Numbered from the stretch's first letter, positions 15,899 through 28,132 are shown. The stretch is 64,000 nt of DNA from Planktothrix rubescens CCAP 1459/22 (GCA_904830895.1 LR882958.1:1978001-2042000), one strand, 5' to 3'. Translations and numbers: made by a program. Notes: a model not told the origin generated them from the sequence alone.

Positions 15899-16792
15899 TT
15901 AATTTTCAGTGAGAACAACTTGAGGAGCAAGGAGAATTTGTTCAGGAGTTTCGATTAATTTTCCTATTCCTAATAGTTGTTGATTTTGATCATAGACACT
16001 CACGGGACGATCTTCTATGATTTGATTTTCTACAATAATAGATTGTCCTTGAAACCAACGTTTTGTTGATTCATAATTTAGGATAATTTTTGTTAAATGA
16101 TTTAAGGCAATATTTGGAGATAGGGGCAAAAATATTTGCTGTTGAACTTGGGTTTCTAAGGTTTCCAAGGTTAGACTATTTTCTAAACCAAAACCACTGC
16201 TTTCGGTTCTGATTAAATTAGCTAAAGTAGCTCCAGTATTAAGTATAGCTCCTAAATCCCTAGCAATAGAGCGAATATAGGTTCCTGAACCACAGGCGAT
16301 CGCAATTTCTAATTCGGGAAATTCCCCCGGATACCAGTTAAGAATTTTAAGCTCAAAAACTTCTACTATCCGACTAGGAACTTCAATAATTTCTCCTTTT
16401 CTAGCTAAATCATATAAGCGTTTTCCTTGAACATGAATCGCACTATAAATAGGAGGAACTTGTTCAATTTTACCGATAAATTGAGGGAGAATTTCTTGAA
16501 TTTGTTCAAGTTGTAAATGCGGTACAGATTGAACAGTTAAGGTTTCTCCTTCTAAGTCATCGGTGGTGGTGGTGACACCGAATTTAATTCTAGCATGATA
16601 AGCTTTATGAGAAGGGAGAAATTGCAATAAACGAGTGGCTTTTCCCAGCGCCATTGGTAATACTCCCGTTGCGGCGGGATCGAGGGTTCCGGCGTGTCCG
16701 ACCCGTTTTAATCGTAATATTCGGCGAACTCGCGCCACACAGTCATGGGAGGTGAATCCGGCAGATTTATTAAGGTTGATAAACCCGTACAT
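15899..16792 (-). CDS. truB: tRNA pseudouridine(55) synthase
   Basis: Converts U55 in the T-loop of tRNAs to pseudouridine. The 297-residue protein has the catalytic motif [13 protein letters not shown] with Asp38 as nucleophile, the [13 protein letters not shown] strand, the [16 protein letters not shown] block and [16 protein letters not shown] smaller C-terminal domain (about 240-297) resembles the bacterial PUA-like tail. Length is usual. Followed closely by yidD. Confidence 0.95.
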   Translation of the reverse strand: MYGFINLNKSAGFTSHDCVARVRRILRLKRVGHAGTLDPAATGVLPMALGKATRLLQFLPSHKAYHARIKFGVTTTTDDLEGETLTVQSVPHLQLEQIQEILPQFIGKIEQVPPIYSAIHVQGKRLYDLARKGEIIEVPSRIVEVFELKILNWYPGEFPELEIAIACGSGTYIRSIARDLGAILNTGATLANLIRTESSGFGLENSLTLETLETQVQQQIFLPLSPNIALNHLTKIILNYESTKRWFQGQSIIVENQIIEDRPVSVYDQNQQLLGIGKLIETPEQILLAPQVVLTEN

Positions 16793-16839
16793 TAGTATTA
16801 AATTTCCTGTATTAAATGGTTGTTTTCTGCTATTATTTA

Positions 16840-17682
16840 TTAAGGTAGAGATTTAAAATTAACCGATGTTAAATTGCCTGTAAAACCAGGAATAAATGCT
16901 AGATAAGTGGGGTTATCTCGATCATCTGTCCGAATCAATAAACCGTTAACTCCATTCACACGGTCTGTTTCAAATTTTAGTTTACTAAAAGCTAAATCGT
17001 TGGGTAGCAAAATAACATCATCATTTTGATTATAGTCTACAATAATATCTGTTAAAGCAGCATTTCCACTACCAGAATTAACCGAAATAAAGAAAGTATC
17101 TTTTCCGTCACCCCCAACTAAAATATCTTGACCTCGATCACCGGATAAAAAATCATCTTTATTTCCTCCAACCAGACAATCATCTCCGGCTCCACCATAC
17201 AGGGTATTATTATTATCGTCCCCTCCGATCAACAGATCATTATCGTTATTTCCGAATAAAAAATCTTTACCATTTCCACCTTCTAAAGTATCTGCACCTT
17301 TGCCTCCAAATAGGGTATCATCTCCATCACTACCGAGAATAGAATCCCGACCTTGATTACCATTAATATAATCATTTTCAGTTTCCCCATCGATCAAATC
17401 TTCACCGTCATCACCAAAAATTGTGTCTCCTCCTCCGCGACCATACAAACTATCTCGCCCTATATTTCCCCTGATAATATCTGCCGCCCCAGTCCCAGCT
17501 AGACTAACACCCAGGGTATCTGTGACTTGAGGAATTTGGTTTCCATTTCCACTCAAGCTGCTATTGCCAGAAACGGTACTATCACCTCCGGGAACCGTTG
17601 TGCTACCATTAGTCAAGGTGTCCCCGGGTAGGGTGTTGTCGTATAACAGAAAAACTAAATCGGGATCAAATGCGGATGTCAT
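16840..17682 (-). CDS. RTX-type calcium-binding repeat protein (second)
   Basis: A 280-residue protein with about ten RTX nonapeptides ([48 protein letters not shown]) preceded by a Gly/Ser/Thr-rich N-terminal region. The C-terminal segment ([30 protein letters not shown]) matches the tail seen in type I-secreted RTX proteins. There is no Sec signal. The ATG at 17682 is preferred over an upstream GTG that has no ribosome site. It faces away from the other RTX gene across truB-yidD; the two share layout but little linear identity outside the repeats. Confidence 0.82.
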   Translation of the reverse strand: MTSAFDPDLVFLLYDNTLPGDTLTNGSTTVPGGDSTVSGNSSLSGNGNQIPQVTDTLGVSLAGTGAADIIRGNIGRDSLYGRGGGDTIFGDDGEDLIDGETENDYINGNQGRDSILGSDGDDTLFGGKGADTLEGGNGKDFLFGNNDNDLLIGGDDNNNTLYGGAGDDCLVGGNKDDFLSGDRGQDILVGGDGKDTFFISVNSGSGNAALTDIIVDYNQNDDVILLPNDLAFSKLKFETDRVNGVNGLLIRTDDRDNPTYLAFIPGFTGNLTSVNFKSLP

Positions 17683-17823
17683 AATCAGTTCAAAATTAGG
17701 TTGATCTGAAATTTTGCCCACACCGGGACAACGGATTAATAGAATATAATTAGCTTAAGCCTTAAAACCCATGACTAGATAGCTAATTATCTGGTCTGTA
17801 GCACTTTATTTAACTAATAAGTT

Positions 17824-18777
17824 ATGCTTAATGCCACAGCGATTCTAATTGATGTCTTTGTTCAGCAATTACAAGCTGGATACCGTCGAACTTACGGCGG
17901 GTTTAAACCCAACTACCCCGAAATTATTGCCTGGGCTGGAACAATGGCACTGGAAAATATTGCCAATTGTGACGCTCTTTACCACAACGTTGAGCATACC
18001 ATGTTAGTGACGTTAGTGGGACAGGAAATTTTACGCGGAAAACATATTCGCGAAGGTGGAGTTACGACCGAAGACTGGTTACATTTTATCATTTCTTTAC
18101 TGTGTCATGATATTGGCTATGTGAAGGGTGTTTGTCGTCAAGATCAAGAATCTTTGGGTTTATTTGCAACGGGAATTGGGGATGGAATTGTGCCTATTTC
18201 GGTGGGAGCCACATCAGCTAGTTTAACTGCTTATCATGTTGATCGAGGAAAGTTAGTAATTGATGAAAGATTTGGGGGACATAATTTAATTGATGCGGAA
18301 CAAATTAAACGGAATATTGAGTTAACTCGTTTTCCTGTTCCTGCTGATGAAACCCATCAAGATCGACATAATTATTCGGGACTAGCAAGAGCGGCTGATT
18401 TGATAGGTCAACTCAGTGATCCCCGGTATCTGAAAAAGATTAGTTCCCTATTTTATGAATTTGAAGAAGTGGGAACTAACAAAGTTTTAGGTTATAAAAC
18501 TCCAGGGGATTTACGCCGAAATTATGCTAAATTTTACTGGAATGGAGTGTTTCCTTATATTCCAGCGGCATTGAAATATTTGGAATTAACCCAAGAAGGA
18601 AAACAGATTGTGGCTAACCTTTACGCCAATGTATTTCAAGTGGAAAATGAATCTCGAATTTTGCAAGGAATTAATCAATTTCCGGCTGATGTCAATGGTG
18701 GAAGTCAAAATGATAAGAACAAAGAGAACGACTTAAATGATCAAAAATCCTTTGAGTTGACGGGTTTAAATTTATAG
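17824..18777 (+). CDS. HD-domain metalloprotein (Npun_R2479 family)
   Basis: A 317-residue predicted metal-dependent phosphohydrolase of a cyanobacterial HD family. The metal ligands appear as YHNVEHT (about 58) and CHDIGYVKG (about 97), with a later conserved His/Asp stretch (ETHQDRHNYSGLARAADLIGQLSDPRY). Such proteins hydrolyse phosphate esters or nucleotides, but the substrate of this family is not established. The C-terminal 30 residues are polar and low in complexity. The gene is divergent from the RTX gene at 16.8-17.7 kb and ends before a clear hairpin terminator. Confidence 0.82.
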   Translation: MLNATAILIDVFVQQLQAGYRRTYGGFKPNYPEIIAWAGTMALENIANCDALYHNVEHTMLVTLVGQEILRGKHIREGGVTTEDWLHFIISLLCHDIGYVKGVCRQDQESLGLFATGIGDGIVPISVGATSASLTAYHVDRGKLVIDERFGGHNLIDAEQIKRNIELTRFPVPADETHQDRHNYSGLARAADLIGQLSDPRYLKKISSLFYEFEEVGTNKVLGYKTPGDLRRNYAKFYWNGVFPYIPAALKYLELTQEGKQIVANLYANVFQVENESRILQGINQFPADVNGGSQNDKNKENDLNDQKSFELTGLNL

Positions 18778-18821
18778 AAACTCAAAATTGATCGGAAAAA
18801 AGGTAATTCCTAATTGAGAAA

Positions 18822-20934
<2,113 letters not shown>

Positions 20935-21002
20935 CATTCTCCCCTTCAGTATTCCAGATTTGTTTTATATTCCATCCTTTAATGTTTGCTACGCATCCGT
21001 AT

Positions 21003-21036
21003 CAAGTAGAGACGTGCCATGGCGCGTCTCTACTTG
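21003..21036. repeat. Palindromic GTAGAGACG-type repeat
   Basis: A 34-base near-perfect palindrome: CAAGTAGAGACGTGCC and GGCGCGTCTCTACTTG, with a single G-T wobble. It lies between the convergent ligA and moeB genes. Similar GTAGAGACG palindromes are, from memory, common intergenic elements in cyanobacteria. It could also terminate transcription, but no T-run follows. Confidence 0.7.
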
Positions 21037-21054
21037 AGGTTTAAACAACCTTAA

Positions 21055-22227
21055 TTAATATTCGGGAACTGAAGCATCAATTTCTCGACTCCAAGCCAGA
21101 ATTCCACCTTTAACGTTAGTTCCTGAAATGCCAGCTTCCTTGAGAATCCCTAAAGCTTTTCCCGAACGCATTCCCGATTTACAATGGGCAATTAAACGAT
21201 GACTATTTAACAGTTCTTTGACTTGTTCAATGCCTTTTCCCTGCTCAATATCGGGTAAAGGAATTAACACCGAACCCGGAATTTTAGCGATTTCATATTC
21301 ATGGGGATTACGAACATCAATTAATAGGAAATCATCCGCCCCACTATCAAGTAATTGTTTAAGTTCCTCAACGGTGATTTCAGGAATATCCATTTTCTGT
21401 TTAGCCTCCTGTTCTTGTGCTTGAGGAATTCCGCAGAACTGCTCATAATCAATTAACTTTTCAATCACTGGACGAACAGGATTGGGACGTAATTTTAACT
21501 CACGAAACGTCATTTCTAAAGCGTTATATAATAACAAACGTCCGCTTAAAGTTTGTCCTTTTTCCAGAATAATTTTAACGGTTTCTGTGGCTTGAATTAC
21601 GCCAATCATTCCTGGTAAAATCCCTAAAACCCCGCCTTCTGCACAGGAGGGAACCATTCCGGGGGGAGGAGGTTCGGGGTATAAATCCCGGTAGTTGGGC
21701 CCATCTTGGTAATTAAAAACCGTTGCTTGACCCTCAAACCGAAAAATTGACCCGTAGACGTTAGGTTTGTTCAGCAAAACACAGGCGTCATTCACCAAAT
21801 ATCTGGTCGGGAAATTGTCGGTTCCATCTACAATCACATCATAAGGTCGCAGCAGGTCGAGGGCATTTTCTGAACTGATGCGGGTATTGTAGAGGTCAAC
21901 TTGACAAGCGGGGTTAATCTCCAAAATCCGGTTTTTCGCCGATTCAATTTTGGGTTTCCCCACCCAAGCCGTCCCGTGAATAATTTGGCGTTGCAGGTTG
22001 GAGGTATCAACAACATCAAAATCAACAATTCCGATGCGTCCAATACCCGCCGCGGCCAAATATAGCAGCAAGGGCGAACCTAGTCCCCCTGTCCCAATAC
22101 AAAGTACACTCGCCGCCTTCAGGCGTTTCTGACCTTCCAGACCGACTTCTGGTAAAATCAAGTGGCGGGAGTACCGTTCGTAGTCGTCTTTCGTTAACTG
22201 GATTTCATCCAGATTCGGATTTAGCAT
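21055..22227 (-). CDS. moeB: MoeB/ThiF-type E1-like adenylyltransferase with rhodanese domain
   Basis: A 390-residue enzyme that adenylates, and may sulfurate, the C-terminal Gly-Gly of a ubiquitin-like sulfur carrier (MoaD, ThiS or similar). The E1 domain (1-250) has the nucleotide motif GTGGLGSPLLLYLAAAGIG, DTSNLQRQI and DGTDNFPTRYLVN. The CxxC zinc ligands of E. coli MoeB are replaced by NYRDL before YPEPPPPG. A rhodanese domain (about 285-388) has active-site Cys in HCKSGMRS, which would carry the persulfide. It is the last gene of a leftward set pdxA-MFS-JAMM-moeB. Specific carrier partner is inferred. Confidence 0.9.
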   Translation of the reverse strand: MLNPNLDEIQLTKDDYERYSRHLILPEVGLEGQKRLKAASVLCIGTGGLGSPLLLYLAAAGIGRIGIVDFDVVDTSNLQRQIIHGTAWVGKPKIESAKNRILEINPACQVDLYNTRISSENALDLLRPYDVIVDGTDNFPTRYLVNDACVLLNKPNVYGSIFRFEGQATVFNYQDGPNYRDLYPEPPPPGMVPSCAEGGVLGILPGMIGVIQATETVKIILEKGQTLSGRLLLYNALEMTFRELKLRPNPVRPVIEKLIDYEQFCGIPQAQEQEAKQKMDIPEITVEELKQLLDSGADDFLLIDVRNPHEYEIAKIPGSVLIPLPDIEQGKGIEQVKELLNSHRLIAHCKSGMRSGKALGILKEAGISGTNVKGGILAWSREIDASVPEY

Positions 22228-22314
22228 AGCAATTTTGACAAAAAATATAACCGTCCCAGTTAGGGATTTGGGTCATCAAAACTATAGATTATAGCTGAGG
22301 ATGGGGAAGATCGG

Positions 22315-22788
22315 TTAATGTGTGATTAAGGGTTCGGATTGAAACTGATGATGCTGATCTAAACTCCAGTTTTGCAGGTCGGTGGTTTTTCCTTTTTCGA
22401 CGGAAATAATAATATAAGAATAGTCTGACCACGCACAAACTCGATCAAATTCTGAGGGAATGGCGGGATGATCGGGATGGGAATGATAAATTCCGATTAT
22501 GATTAAATTGCGATCGCGACCTTGTTTTTGAGCTTGAATCATTTGTTGAGGAGAAATGGTAAACCTACGTTCTGAGGTAACGGGTTTATTAGTAGTTTCT
22601 ACTTCCTCAAAGGTTTTGGCTGTTTCAGAATTCCAAACGTTTTCTGTCGGAATAATATCTACAATTATTTTATCATAATTTTCGTTAATTTCGCCCATTA
22701 ATAAACCGCAACATTCCTGGGGATAGGTTTGTTCGGCGTGGGTAGAAATAGCTTTAATCTGTTCTGAGGATATTATTAATTTAGACAT
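22315..22788 (-). CDS. M67-family JAMM/MPN metallopeptidase
   Basis: A 157-residue zinc protease of the bacterial JAB/M67 family. The JAMM motif is complete: Glu in ECCGLLMGE (about 26), then HSHPDHPAIPSEFD (about 103). In bacteria such enzymes trim the C-terminus of ubiquitin-like sulfur carriers or release cysteine from the carrier, as Mec does in mycobacteria. The position directly upstream of the E1-like moeB gene supports that reading. Substrate is inferred from family and neighbourhood. Confidence 0.88.
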   Translation of the reverse strand: MSKLIISSEQIKAISTHAEQTYPQECCGLLMGEINENYDKIIVDIIPTENVWNSETAKTFEEVETTNKPVTSERRFTISPQQMIQAQKQGRDRNLIIIGIYHSHPDHPAIPSEFDRVCAWSDYSYIIISVEKGKTTDLQNWSLDQHHQFQSEPLITH

Positions 22789-22825
22789 CGGTTAAGGTTT
22801 ATTTTAGAATAGATCAGAATTGTCT

Positions 22826-24025
22826 TTATTCAGTTATTTTGGGAATTGTTAATTTCGGCAAAAATAATACCAAAAAAGTTGTAATTAAAAATGCCATCAT
22901 CCCCAAGCGATAATTGATTATAAGGTCAACAGTTCCCAATTGTTTGATGATGAAATCATATCCACTCATCGCCAAAGAAAACGCCCCAAAATATACTCCT
23001 ATTCCTAAACCGCTCTTCTGGGATGGAAATAAAGAAAAGGCAATGGGGACAATTCCATTGGCGACTAAACTATAGCTGGCAATCATTAATAAACTAACCA
23101 GAATAATTATAATTTTATTCACAACAAAAGACGAGAATAATAATAAAATAGCTGTTGTTATTAATCCAAGTAATGTTGCTTTATTATTGCCAATTTTAAC
23201 AGCAAACAATCCCGCAGGAATGGAAGTAAATGCTAATAAAACTAACCCAGAAAACATAATTAATTGGGTATTGCCACCATAATTTTTGATCACTTGAGGA
23301 AAAACTTCCCCTAAGATTAATCGAGATCCTAATGCTACAAATAACCCTAATAATGCCACAAAAACTAAGTTTCTGAAATATAATTTTTGAGTCGGTTCTT
23401 CTGACTGAGGAATAACGCTCAAATCAGGATTAAAATATCTTAAAATACCCACAGAACCCAATAAAACTAAAGACCCAATAGTAAAGGTAATTCCCGATCC
23501 TAAACTGAGAATAAACTGACTAGAAATAGGACGAATTGCCCCGACAATACCCCCCATAACAACTAAAATACTCATGGCTTGGGGGAGTTTTGTTTGTGCA
23601 GCATATTGACCTAATAAAGCCGTAACTGGACTTCTAAAAAGCGCCATGGCAACGGCCCATAAAATCAATAGAATTGGGAATATCCAATGTAAGGAATTAA
23701 GAGATTGACCAAAAATATAAAAGGCGGGAATGGCAATAAATAAAGCTGAGGCTAAAATTACTCCTAAACTAATTAAGGGAAAACGAGTTCCCAGCCATCG
23801 CCGTTGACGGTCTGAGAAATTTCCTGCTATCGGTTCAATAATTACCCCTAACGCATTTTCAATTACTAAAATAGTTGGGAATAAACCGGGAAATCCAAAA
23901 GTTGTTAAGAGTTGAGGAACATATAATCTATACAGTAACCAAGTTAAGCTAATTGCGCCTTGAACTAAGGCTAATCCGATTAACTGAAACCAAAGAATAG
24001 ACGGTTTAGAAGTTGAGGTTGACAT
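22826..24025 (-). CDS. MFS transporter
   Basis: A 399-residue polytopic membrane protein of the major facilitator superfamily, with about 12 hydrophobic segments. Family landmarks are an N-half loop with GNFSDRQRRWLGTRFPLI (the motif-A-like region), a central charged loop (PDLSVIPQSEEPTQK) and PAGLFAVKIGNNKATL in the second half. The overall sequence resembles the GPH/sugar-cation and related MFS branches, but no substrate can be assigned. It starts 5 bases after the pdxA stop, so the two are translationally close. Confidence 0.82.
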   Translation of the reverse strand: MSTSTSKPSILWFQLIGLALVQGAISLTWLLYRLYVPQLLTTFGFPGLFPTILVIENALGVIIEPIAGNFSDRQRRWLGTRFPLISLGVILASALFIAIPAFYIFGQSLNSLHWIFPILLILWAVAMALFRSPVTALLGQYAAQTKLPQAMSILVVMGGIVGAIRPISSQFILSLGSGITFTIGSLVLLGSVGILRYFNPDLSVIPQSEEPTQKLYFRNLVFVALLGLFVALGSRLILGEVFPQVIKNYGGNTQLIMFSGLVLLAFTSIPAGLFAVKIGNNKATLLGLITTAILLLFSSFVVNKIIIILVSLLMIASYSLVANGIVPIAFSLFPSQKSGLGIGVYFGAFSLAMSGYDFIIKQLGTVDLIINYRLGMMAFLITTFLVLFLPKLTIPKITE

Positions 24026-24030
24026 CGGAA

Positions 24031-25068
24031 TTAAGGATTAATACGATTATTTACTAATTCTATGCCCAAATCAATAGCTGCTTTCATACTTGACCCATCA
24101 GCTATTCCTTTTCCCGCAATATCAAAGGCTGTGCCATGATCGGGAGAAGTTCTAATAAAGGGTAAACCAATTGTAGTATTGACTGCCCGATCAAATGCCA
24201 TTAATTTAACCGGAATTAACCCTTGATCATGATACAATGCGATGTAGGCATCATGGGCATTTTTTCCTAAATTAAACCAGGCTTGACCGGGCTTAACCCA
24301 CATTGTATCAGGGGGAATGGGGCCGTCTAATTGAATATAGGGATAGCGATCGCGTTGTTGATTTAACCAAGGAATTAACCAGTCTTTTTCTTCTGTTCCT
24401 AACTGCCCATTTTCTCCGCTATGGGGATTTAATCCGGCTACGGCAATTCTAGGATTTTCTAATCCAAATTCATGGCGTAAACAATCGACCAATAACTCTA
24501 ATTTTAAACTCATTAATTCCGGGTTTAAGGTTTGGGAAATTTGCGTTAGGGGAATATGGGTCGTAGCTAATAGAGTTCTTAATGTCCAGCCTGTATAGGG
24601 AGAGCGGGCAACAAATAGCATTCCAAAGCGTTTAACCTTGGCTTTTTCTGCTAAAAATTCCGTTTGTCCGGGATAATTATAACCCGCTAAATTCCAGAGA
24701 TTTTTAGCGATTGGCCCGGTGATAATTCCATCAAATTCTCCTTGTAAAGTTCTGGTAATAGCTGTATCTAAATATTGAAAACTGACCGCCCCACTGGTTT
24801 GATTTCCGACCCCGATTTCTAATGGGGGTAAACTCGGATCAGGCTCTAAATCAATCACCCGTAACTGATTAGGTTTTGCCGCCTGAAATCCCTGATTTTG
24901 TAATTGCTGATAGGTTGCTTGTAAAATGCGATCGCTTCCCACTATAGTTAGATCACACTGTTGATGCAGTGCTGGATCAGCTAAAACTTTTAATATTACT
25001 TCTGGCCCGATGCCTGATGGATCGCCTAATGTTATCGCTAAACGAGGTAATTTTTTAGACTGAAGCAT
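24031..25068 (-). CDS. pdxA: 4-hydroxythreonine-4-phosphate dehydrogenase PdxA
   Basis: Oxidises 4-phosphohydroxy-L-threonine in the DXP-dependent pathway to pyridoxal phosphate. The 345-residue protein has the expected opening [20 protein letters not shown], the GPIAKNLW and [10 protein letters not shown] blocks, metal-binding His residues in ATTHIPL and [12 protein letters not shown], and the closing [19 protein letters not shown]. Length and motifs are normal. It leads the leftward cluster with the MFS, JAMM and moeB genes. Confidence 0.95.
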   Translation of the reverse strand: MLQSKKLPRLAITLGDPSGIGPEVILKVLADPALHQQCDLTIVGSDRILQATYQQLQNQGFQAAKPNQLRVIDLEPDPSLPPLEIGVGNQTSGAVSFQYLDTAITRTLQGEFDGIITGPIAKNLWNLAGYNYPGQTEFLAEKAKVKRFGMLFVARSPYTGWTLRTLLATTHIPLTQISQTLNPELMSLKLELLVDCLRHEFGLENPRIAVAGLNPHSGENGQLGTEEKDWLIPWLNQQRDRYPYIQLDGPIPPDTMWVKPGQAWFNLGKNAHDAYIALYHDQGLIPVKLMAFDRAVNTTIGLPFIRTSPDHGTAFDIAGKGIADGSSMKAAIDLGIELVNNRINP

Positions 25069-25129
25069 AATTCAATATCCTTAAAACCATGTTAATTTTA
25101 ATTGATATCATACAATAATCCTAAAATTG

Positions 25130-25151
25130 TAGTAAGCCCTTCAGGGCTTTC
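25130..25151. repeat. GTAGTAAGCCCTTCAGGGCT palindrome
   Basis: The palindrome AAGCCCTTCAGGGCTT precedes the 25.2 kb gene. A second copy is at 44453-44473 and a variant with compensating changes (GAACCCTGAAGGGTTC) is at 37006-37095. Confidence 0.7.
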
Positions 25152-25183
25152 TTTCCCTTATTTCTCCCCACTTTTAACCAAAT

Positions 25184-26167
25184 ATGAATATTCCCTCAAC
25201 CCTTAATGTCGCCATCGGCTTATTTTTTATTTATTTACTTCTGAGTTTATTAATATCAGAAATACAAGAATTTTTAGCCAGTTCTATTTTTGATTGGAGA
25301 GCCAAAAATTTATATCGTTCTATTCAATTTATTTTAGGAGATTCAGCAACAGAACTTCTGTACCAATACCCTTTAATTAAATCTTGGAAAGATTATAAAC
25401 AACGGGTGAATAAAAATTCTGTTGGGCCATCTTATATTCCTAATTCAACCTTTGCTTTAGCATTAATTAGTGTAATTATAGAAAAGTCTGGAGTTCAACC
25501 CGAAATCAATAGTTTAACCATTGATGATTTTATTCTAGCGATTAACTCAGAGGAGATCAAACAGTTTTTTGATCCAGATCAAATTAAACTATTCAAAATT
25601 TTAGCCATAAAAACCAAAAATCAAGCCGGAGATACTGCTAATTTTGAATCCTTAGAAACAGCGATCAGCGATTGGTTTCAACAGTCTATGAACCGGGCAT
25701 CGGGAGTCTATAAACGGCAAGTAAAAATGATTACACTTACCATTGGATTCCTAGTCGCCATGGGATTAAATGCCGATACATTAAATATTACTAATCGTCT
25801 TTTTCAAGAACCTGTTTTACAGGAAAATCTCAGTCAAAGTATTGATATTATCCTAACTAACAATCTTAATTCTCCTTTGAATAACTGTTTAAACTCAGAT
25901 GCTGACTTGACAAAAAATTGTCAAGATTTAACCGAAAATTTTCTCTATTCTTATTTATTTGACTTTTCTTCCTTGCCTTTAGGATGGGATCAATCTAACT
26001 TAAATCAACAGTTTAATTCAGGGGAAAATATTGTTATTCAACTATTTAAAGTTATCATGGGCTGGGGATTAACTGCGATCGCAATTTCCATGGGTTCTTC
26101 CTTTTGGTTTGATCTTCTCAACAAATTAATTAACGTTCGGAATACCGGATCAAAACCCCAATCTTGA
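25184..26167 (+). CDS. Conserved membrane protein of unknown function
   Basis: A 327-residue protein I cannot name. It has an N-terminal membrane helix (VAIGLFFIYLLLSLLISEIQEF), then the segment FDWRAKNLYRSIQFILGD that I recall from a widespread unnamed bacterial family. A soluble helical region with PSYIPNSTFALAL follows. A second helix occurs near 185-203 (ITLTIGFLVAMGLNAD) and a third near 285-307 (VIMGWGLTAIAISMGSSFWFDLL). The middle loop has three Cys residues (NNCLNSDADLTKNC). No catalytic motif is visible. Confidence 0.7.
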   Translation: MNIPSTLNVAIGLFFIYLLLSLLISEIQEFLASSIFDWRAKNLYRSIQFILGDSATELLYQYPLIKSWKDYKQRVNKNSVGPSYIPNSTFALALISVIIEKSGVQPEINSLTIDDFILAINSEEIKQFFDPDQIKLFKILAIKTKNQAGDTANFESLETAISDWFQQSMNRASGVYKRQVKMITLTIGFLVAMGLNADTLNITNRLFQEPVLQENLSQSIDIILTNNLNSPLNNCLNSDADLTKNCQDLTENFLYSYLFDFSSLPLGWDQSNLNQQFNSGENIVIQLFKVIMGWGLTAIAISMGSSFWFDLLNKLINVRNTGSKPQS

Positions 26168-26170
26168 AGT

Positions 26171-26205
26171 CATAAAAAAACCAGCCTCTCAAAGAAACTG
26201 GTTGA
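26171..26205 (-). terminator. Terminator of the second SLH porin
   Basis: Read leftward, AACCAG and CTGGTT close a 13-base loop and are followed by TTTTTTT. It lies 25 bases beyond the porin stop; read rightward it may also end the 25.2 kb gene. Confidence 0.75.
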
Positions 26206-26227
26206 TTCAATAAATATTAAAAGGGAA

Positions 26228-28132
26228 TTAGAAGCGGAAAGTTGTCCGCAATGTTCCCACAACAATCGTGTTGTTGTTGCTATTATGATCAGGATTGGTG
26301 ACGACGTAGAAACCCGGTGTCACAGCGATGTACTCGCTGAGGGGTAAGCGATAGAAACCTTCAATATGAATAGAGGTGTCTCTGTCTTCCAAACCACTAA
26401 TAGAATGACTGGTGACTTTCGGAGGCATCCCCACAATTAAACCCCCAGTATCTCCTTCTCGGAGTAAATCGGGGAATCCTAACACCGCAGCCCAGTTAAT
26501 AATGGTGGCGCTGCCGTTTCCTCCGCGTTTTTGATCAGCCCAGGTACTCCCAAACCAACCGCCGATGGAGAAATGGCTGGCCACTTTCCAGTTCATTTGT
26601 ACGCCCAGGTTATCTGTGGTTGTGGCGTTTTCACCGAAGGGTTTATTAGCACCCCAACTGCCTGTACCACCGGAAACGTATACGTTATCGTTACTGAAGT
26701 AACGGTGGTTATAATCCAAGGAAAAAGCCAGGTTATCAGTTGGCGCAAAGACTAATTGAGCCATAGCACCATAGGTACCATTGAACATACCTGTACCCTG
26801 GCTGGCTTGAGAAGCAAAACCATCATCGGCCATATAACCCAGGTTAGCTTTAAAAGCGTGACTAAAGGCATATTCCACACCTAAGCCCGTACCAGAAGGC
26901 CCTTGGAATGTCGTCGGGTTAAACCGTCCAAAGCGGGAAATCGAACCAGCGGCATCATCACCAAAGGGAGTCAGAACATCTTGAATATCATCCAAGGCTA
27001 AACCTTTTGCACCAACCCAGACTAACCCTTTTCCTTGGGAGAAGGGGTAACGGTAGGTGAGGTTATCCAGAGTCACGTTGCCAGGCTGACCATCAATGCC
27101 CGTCCGAGACATTAGGGTATTGGTGACATCAAAAGCACTCAAATCCGGTATGGATTGGGCTTGTAAACGGGTTCTGAGTAAATCTTGGCCCGTGAAACTG
27201 GTATCAAAGTTTAAACGAGCGCGGTAGCCAAAATAGGCTTCGGCGGGGTCATCGCTCGTATCGGCAAACTGACCGACCACATTATAAGACGCCCGATCTC
27301 CAAGGGCATCTCCTGGCCAGAACACCACTTCTCCCCGTAGTTTAGTAGTGGTAGAGAATTGATTGGCTTCCAGTTCTCCGGCGCGGGCTTCTAATACCGT
27401 AATTCTTCCGCGCAGACTGGCTAATTCGGCTGCAAATTCTTCCATGAGGCGTTGCAGTTGCGCCAAATCCTCACGGGTGACTAAATCTTTGGTTGAGGCA
27501 GCAATCAGTTCATTAATCCGCTCTAAACAGGCATTCACCCCAGCAGCGAATTCAAAACGGGTTAAAGCACGATTCCCTTTGAAAGTTCCATCGGGATATC
27601 CTGCAATACACCCATAGCGTTCTACTAAGGATTGTAGAGCTTGGAACGCCCAGTCCGTCGGTTGAACGTCGGACAGTTGGGAGACGGAGGTAACTTGAGC
27701 TTGACGCTTGTTGCCCCGACCTTCACGGCCATATTCATTAAGCTGTTGCATCACCTCGGCGTTATTGGCCGCATCGCCTTGAGGTGCAGCATCGAGATCA
27801 GCTAGGGGAATCTCGCTGTTAGCGGGAGTTTCGATGCCTCTACTGTTCCCTGCTCCAGCATGGGGATTCACGGGAACCTGAGCTAACTGTTGCGGTGGGG
27901 TGAGGGTCAAAATGTCCAAAGGATTCACAGAGACTTGCTCACTGATTTTTAACTCAGTTTGGATGGGTTCCAAAGGGGTTTCTGCCGGGGCAGATACTTC
28001 GGTTGCCGCTGCAATCGCAGTGGGCCCGGCCTTAGTCACGGGTAACTCTGCTAATGCTGTCATCGGGGCTAATAAACTAGCTCCTAAGACGGCAGGACTG
28101 AGTAGCCATGCTTTCAGTAGTATTTTCGACAC
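26228..28132 (-). CDS. SLH-domain outer-membrane porin (iron-uptake porin, OprB type), paralogue
   Basis: A 634-residue porin closely related to the one at 0.5-2.5 kb. A signal peptide (MSKILLKAWLLSPAVLG, ending ALA) and a Pro/Ala-rich spacer lead to the SLH domain at about 150-215. That domain is nearly identical to the paralogue (SVSQLSDVQPTDWAFQALQ, YPDGTFKGNRALTRFEFA). A short coiled coil then leads to the barrel, ending RTTFRF. Differences cluster in the N-terminal spacer and in barrel loops such as FADTSDDPAEAYFGYRAR. GAGGAG stands 7 bases before the ATG. A hairpin terminator follows. Function in ion or iron uptake is from the family. Confidence 0.92.
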   Translation of the reverse strand: MSKILLKAWLLSPAVLGASLLAPMTALAELPVTKAGPTAIAAATEVSAPAETPLEPIQTELKISEQVSVNPLDILTLTPPQQLAQVPVNPHAGAGNSRGIETPANSEIPLADLDAAPQGDAANNAEVMQQLNEYGREGRGNKRQAQVTSVSQLSDVQPTDWAFQALQSLVERYGCIAGYPDGTFKGNRALTRFEFAAGVNACLERINELIAASTKDLVTREDLAQLQRLMEEFAAELASLRGRITVLEARAGELEANQFSTTTKLRGEVVFWPGDALGDRASYNVVGQFADTSDDPAEAYFGYRARLNFDTSFTGQDLLRTRLQAQSIPDLSAFDVTNTLMSRTGIDGQPGNVTLDNLTYRYPFSQGKGLVWVGAKGLALDDIQDVLTPFGDDAAGSISRFGRFNPTTFQGPSGTGLGVEYAFSHAFKANLGYMADDGFASQASQGTGMFNGTYGAMAQLVFAPTDNLAFSLDYNHRYFSNDNVYVSGGTGSWGANKPFGENATTTDNLGVQMNWKVASHFSIGGWFGSTWADQKRGGNGSATIINWAAVLGFPDLLREGDTGGLIVGMPPKVTSHSISGLEDRDTSIHIEGFYRLPLSEYIAVTPGFYVVTNPDHNSNNNTIVVGTLRTTFRF

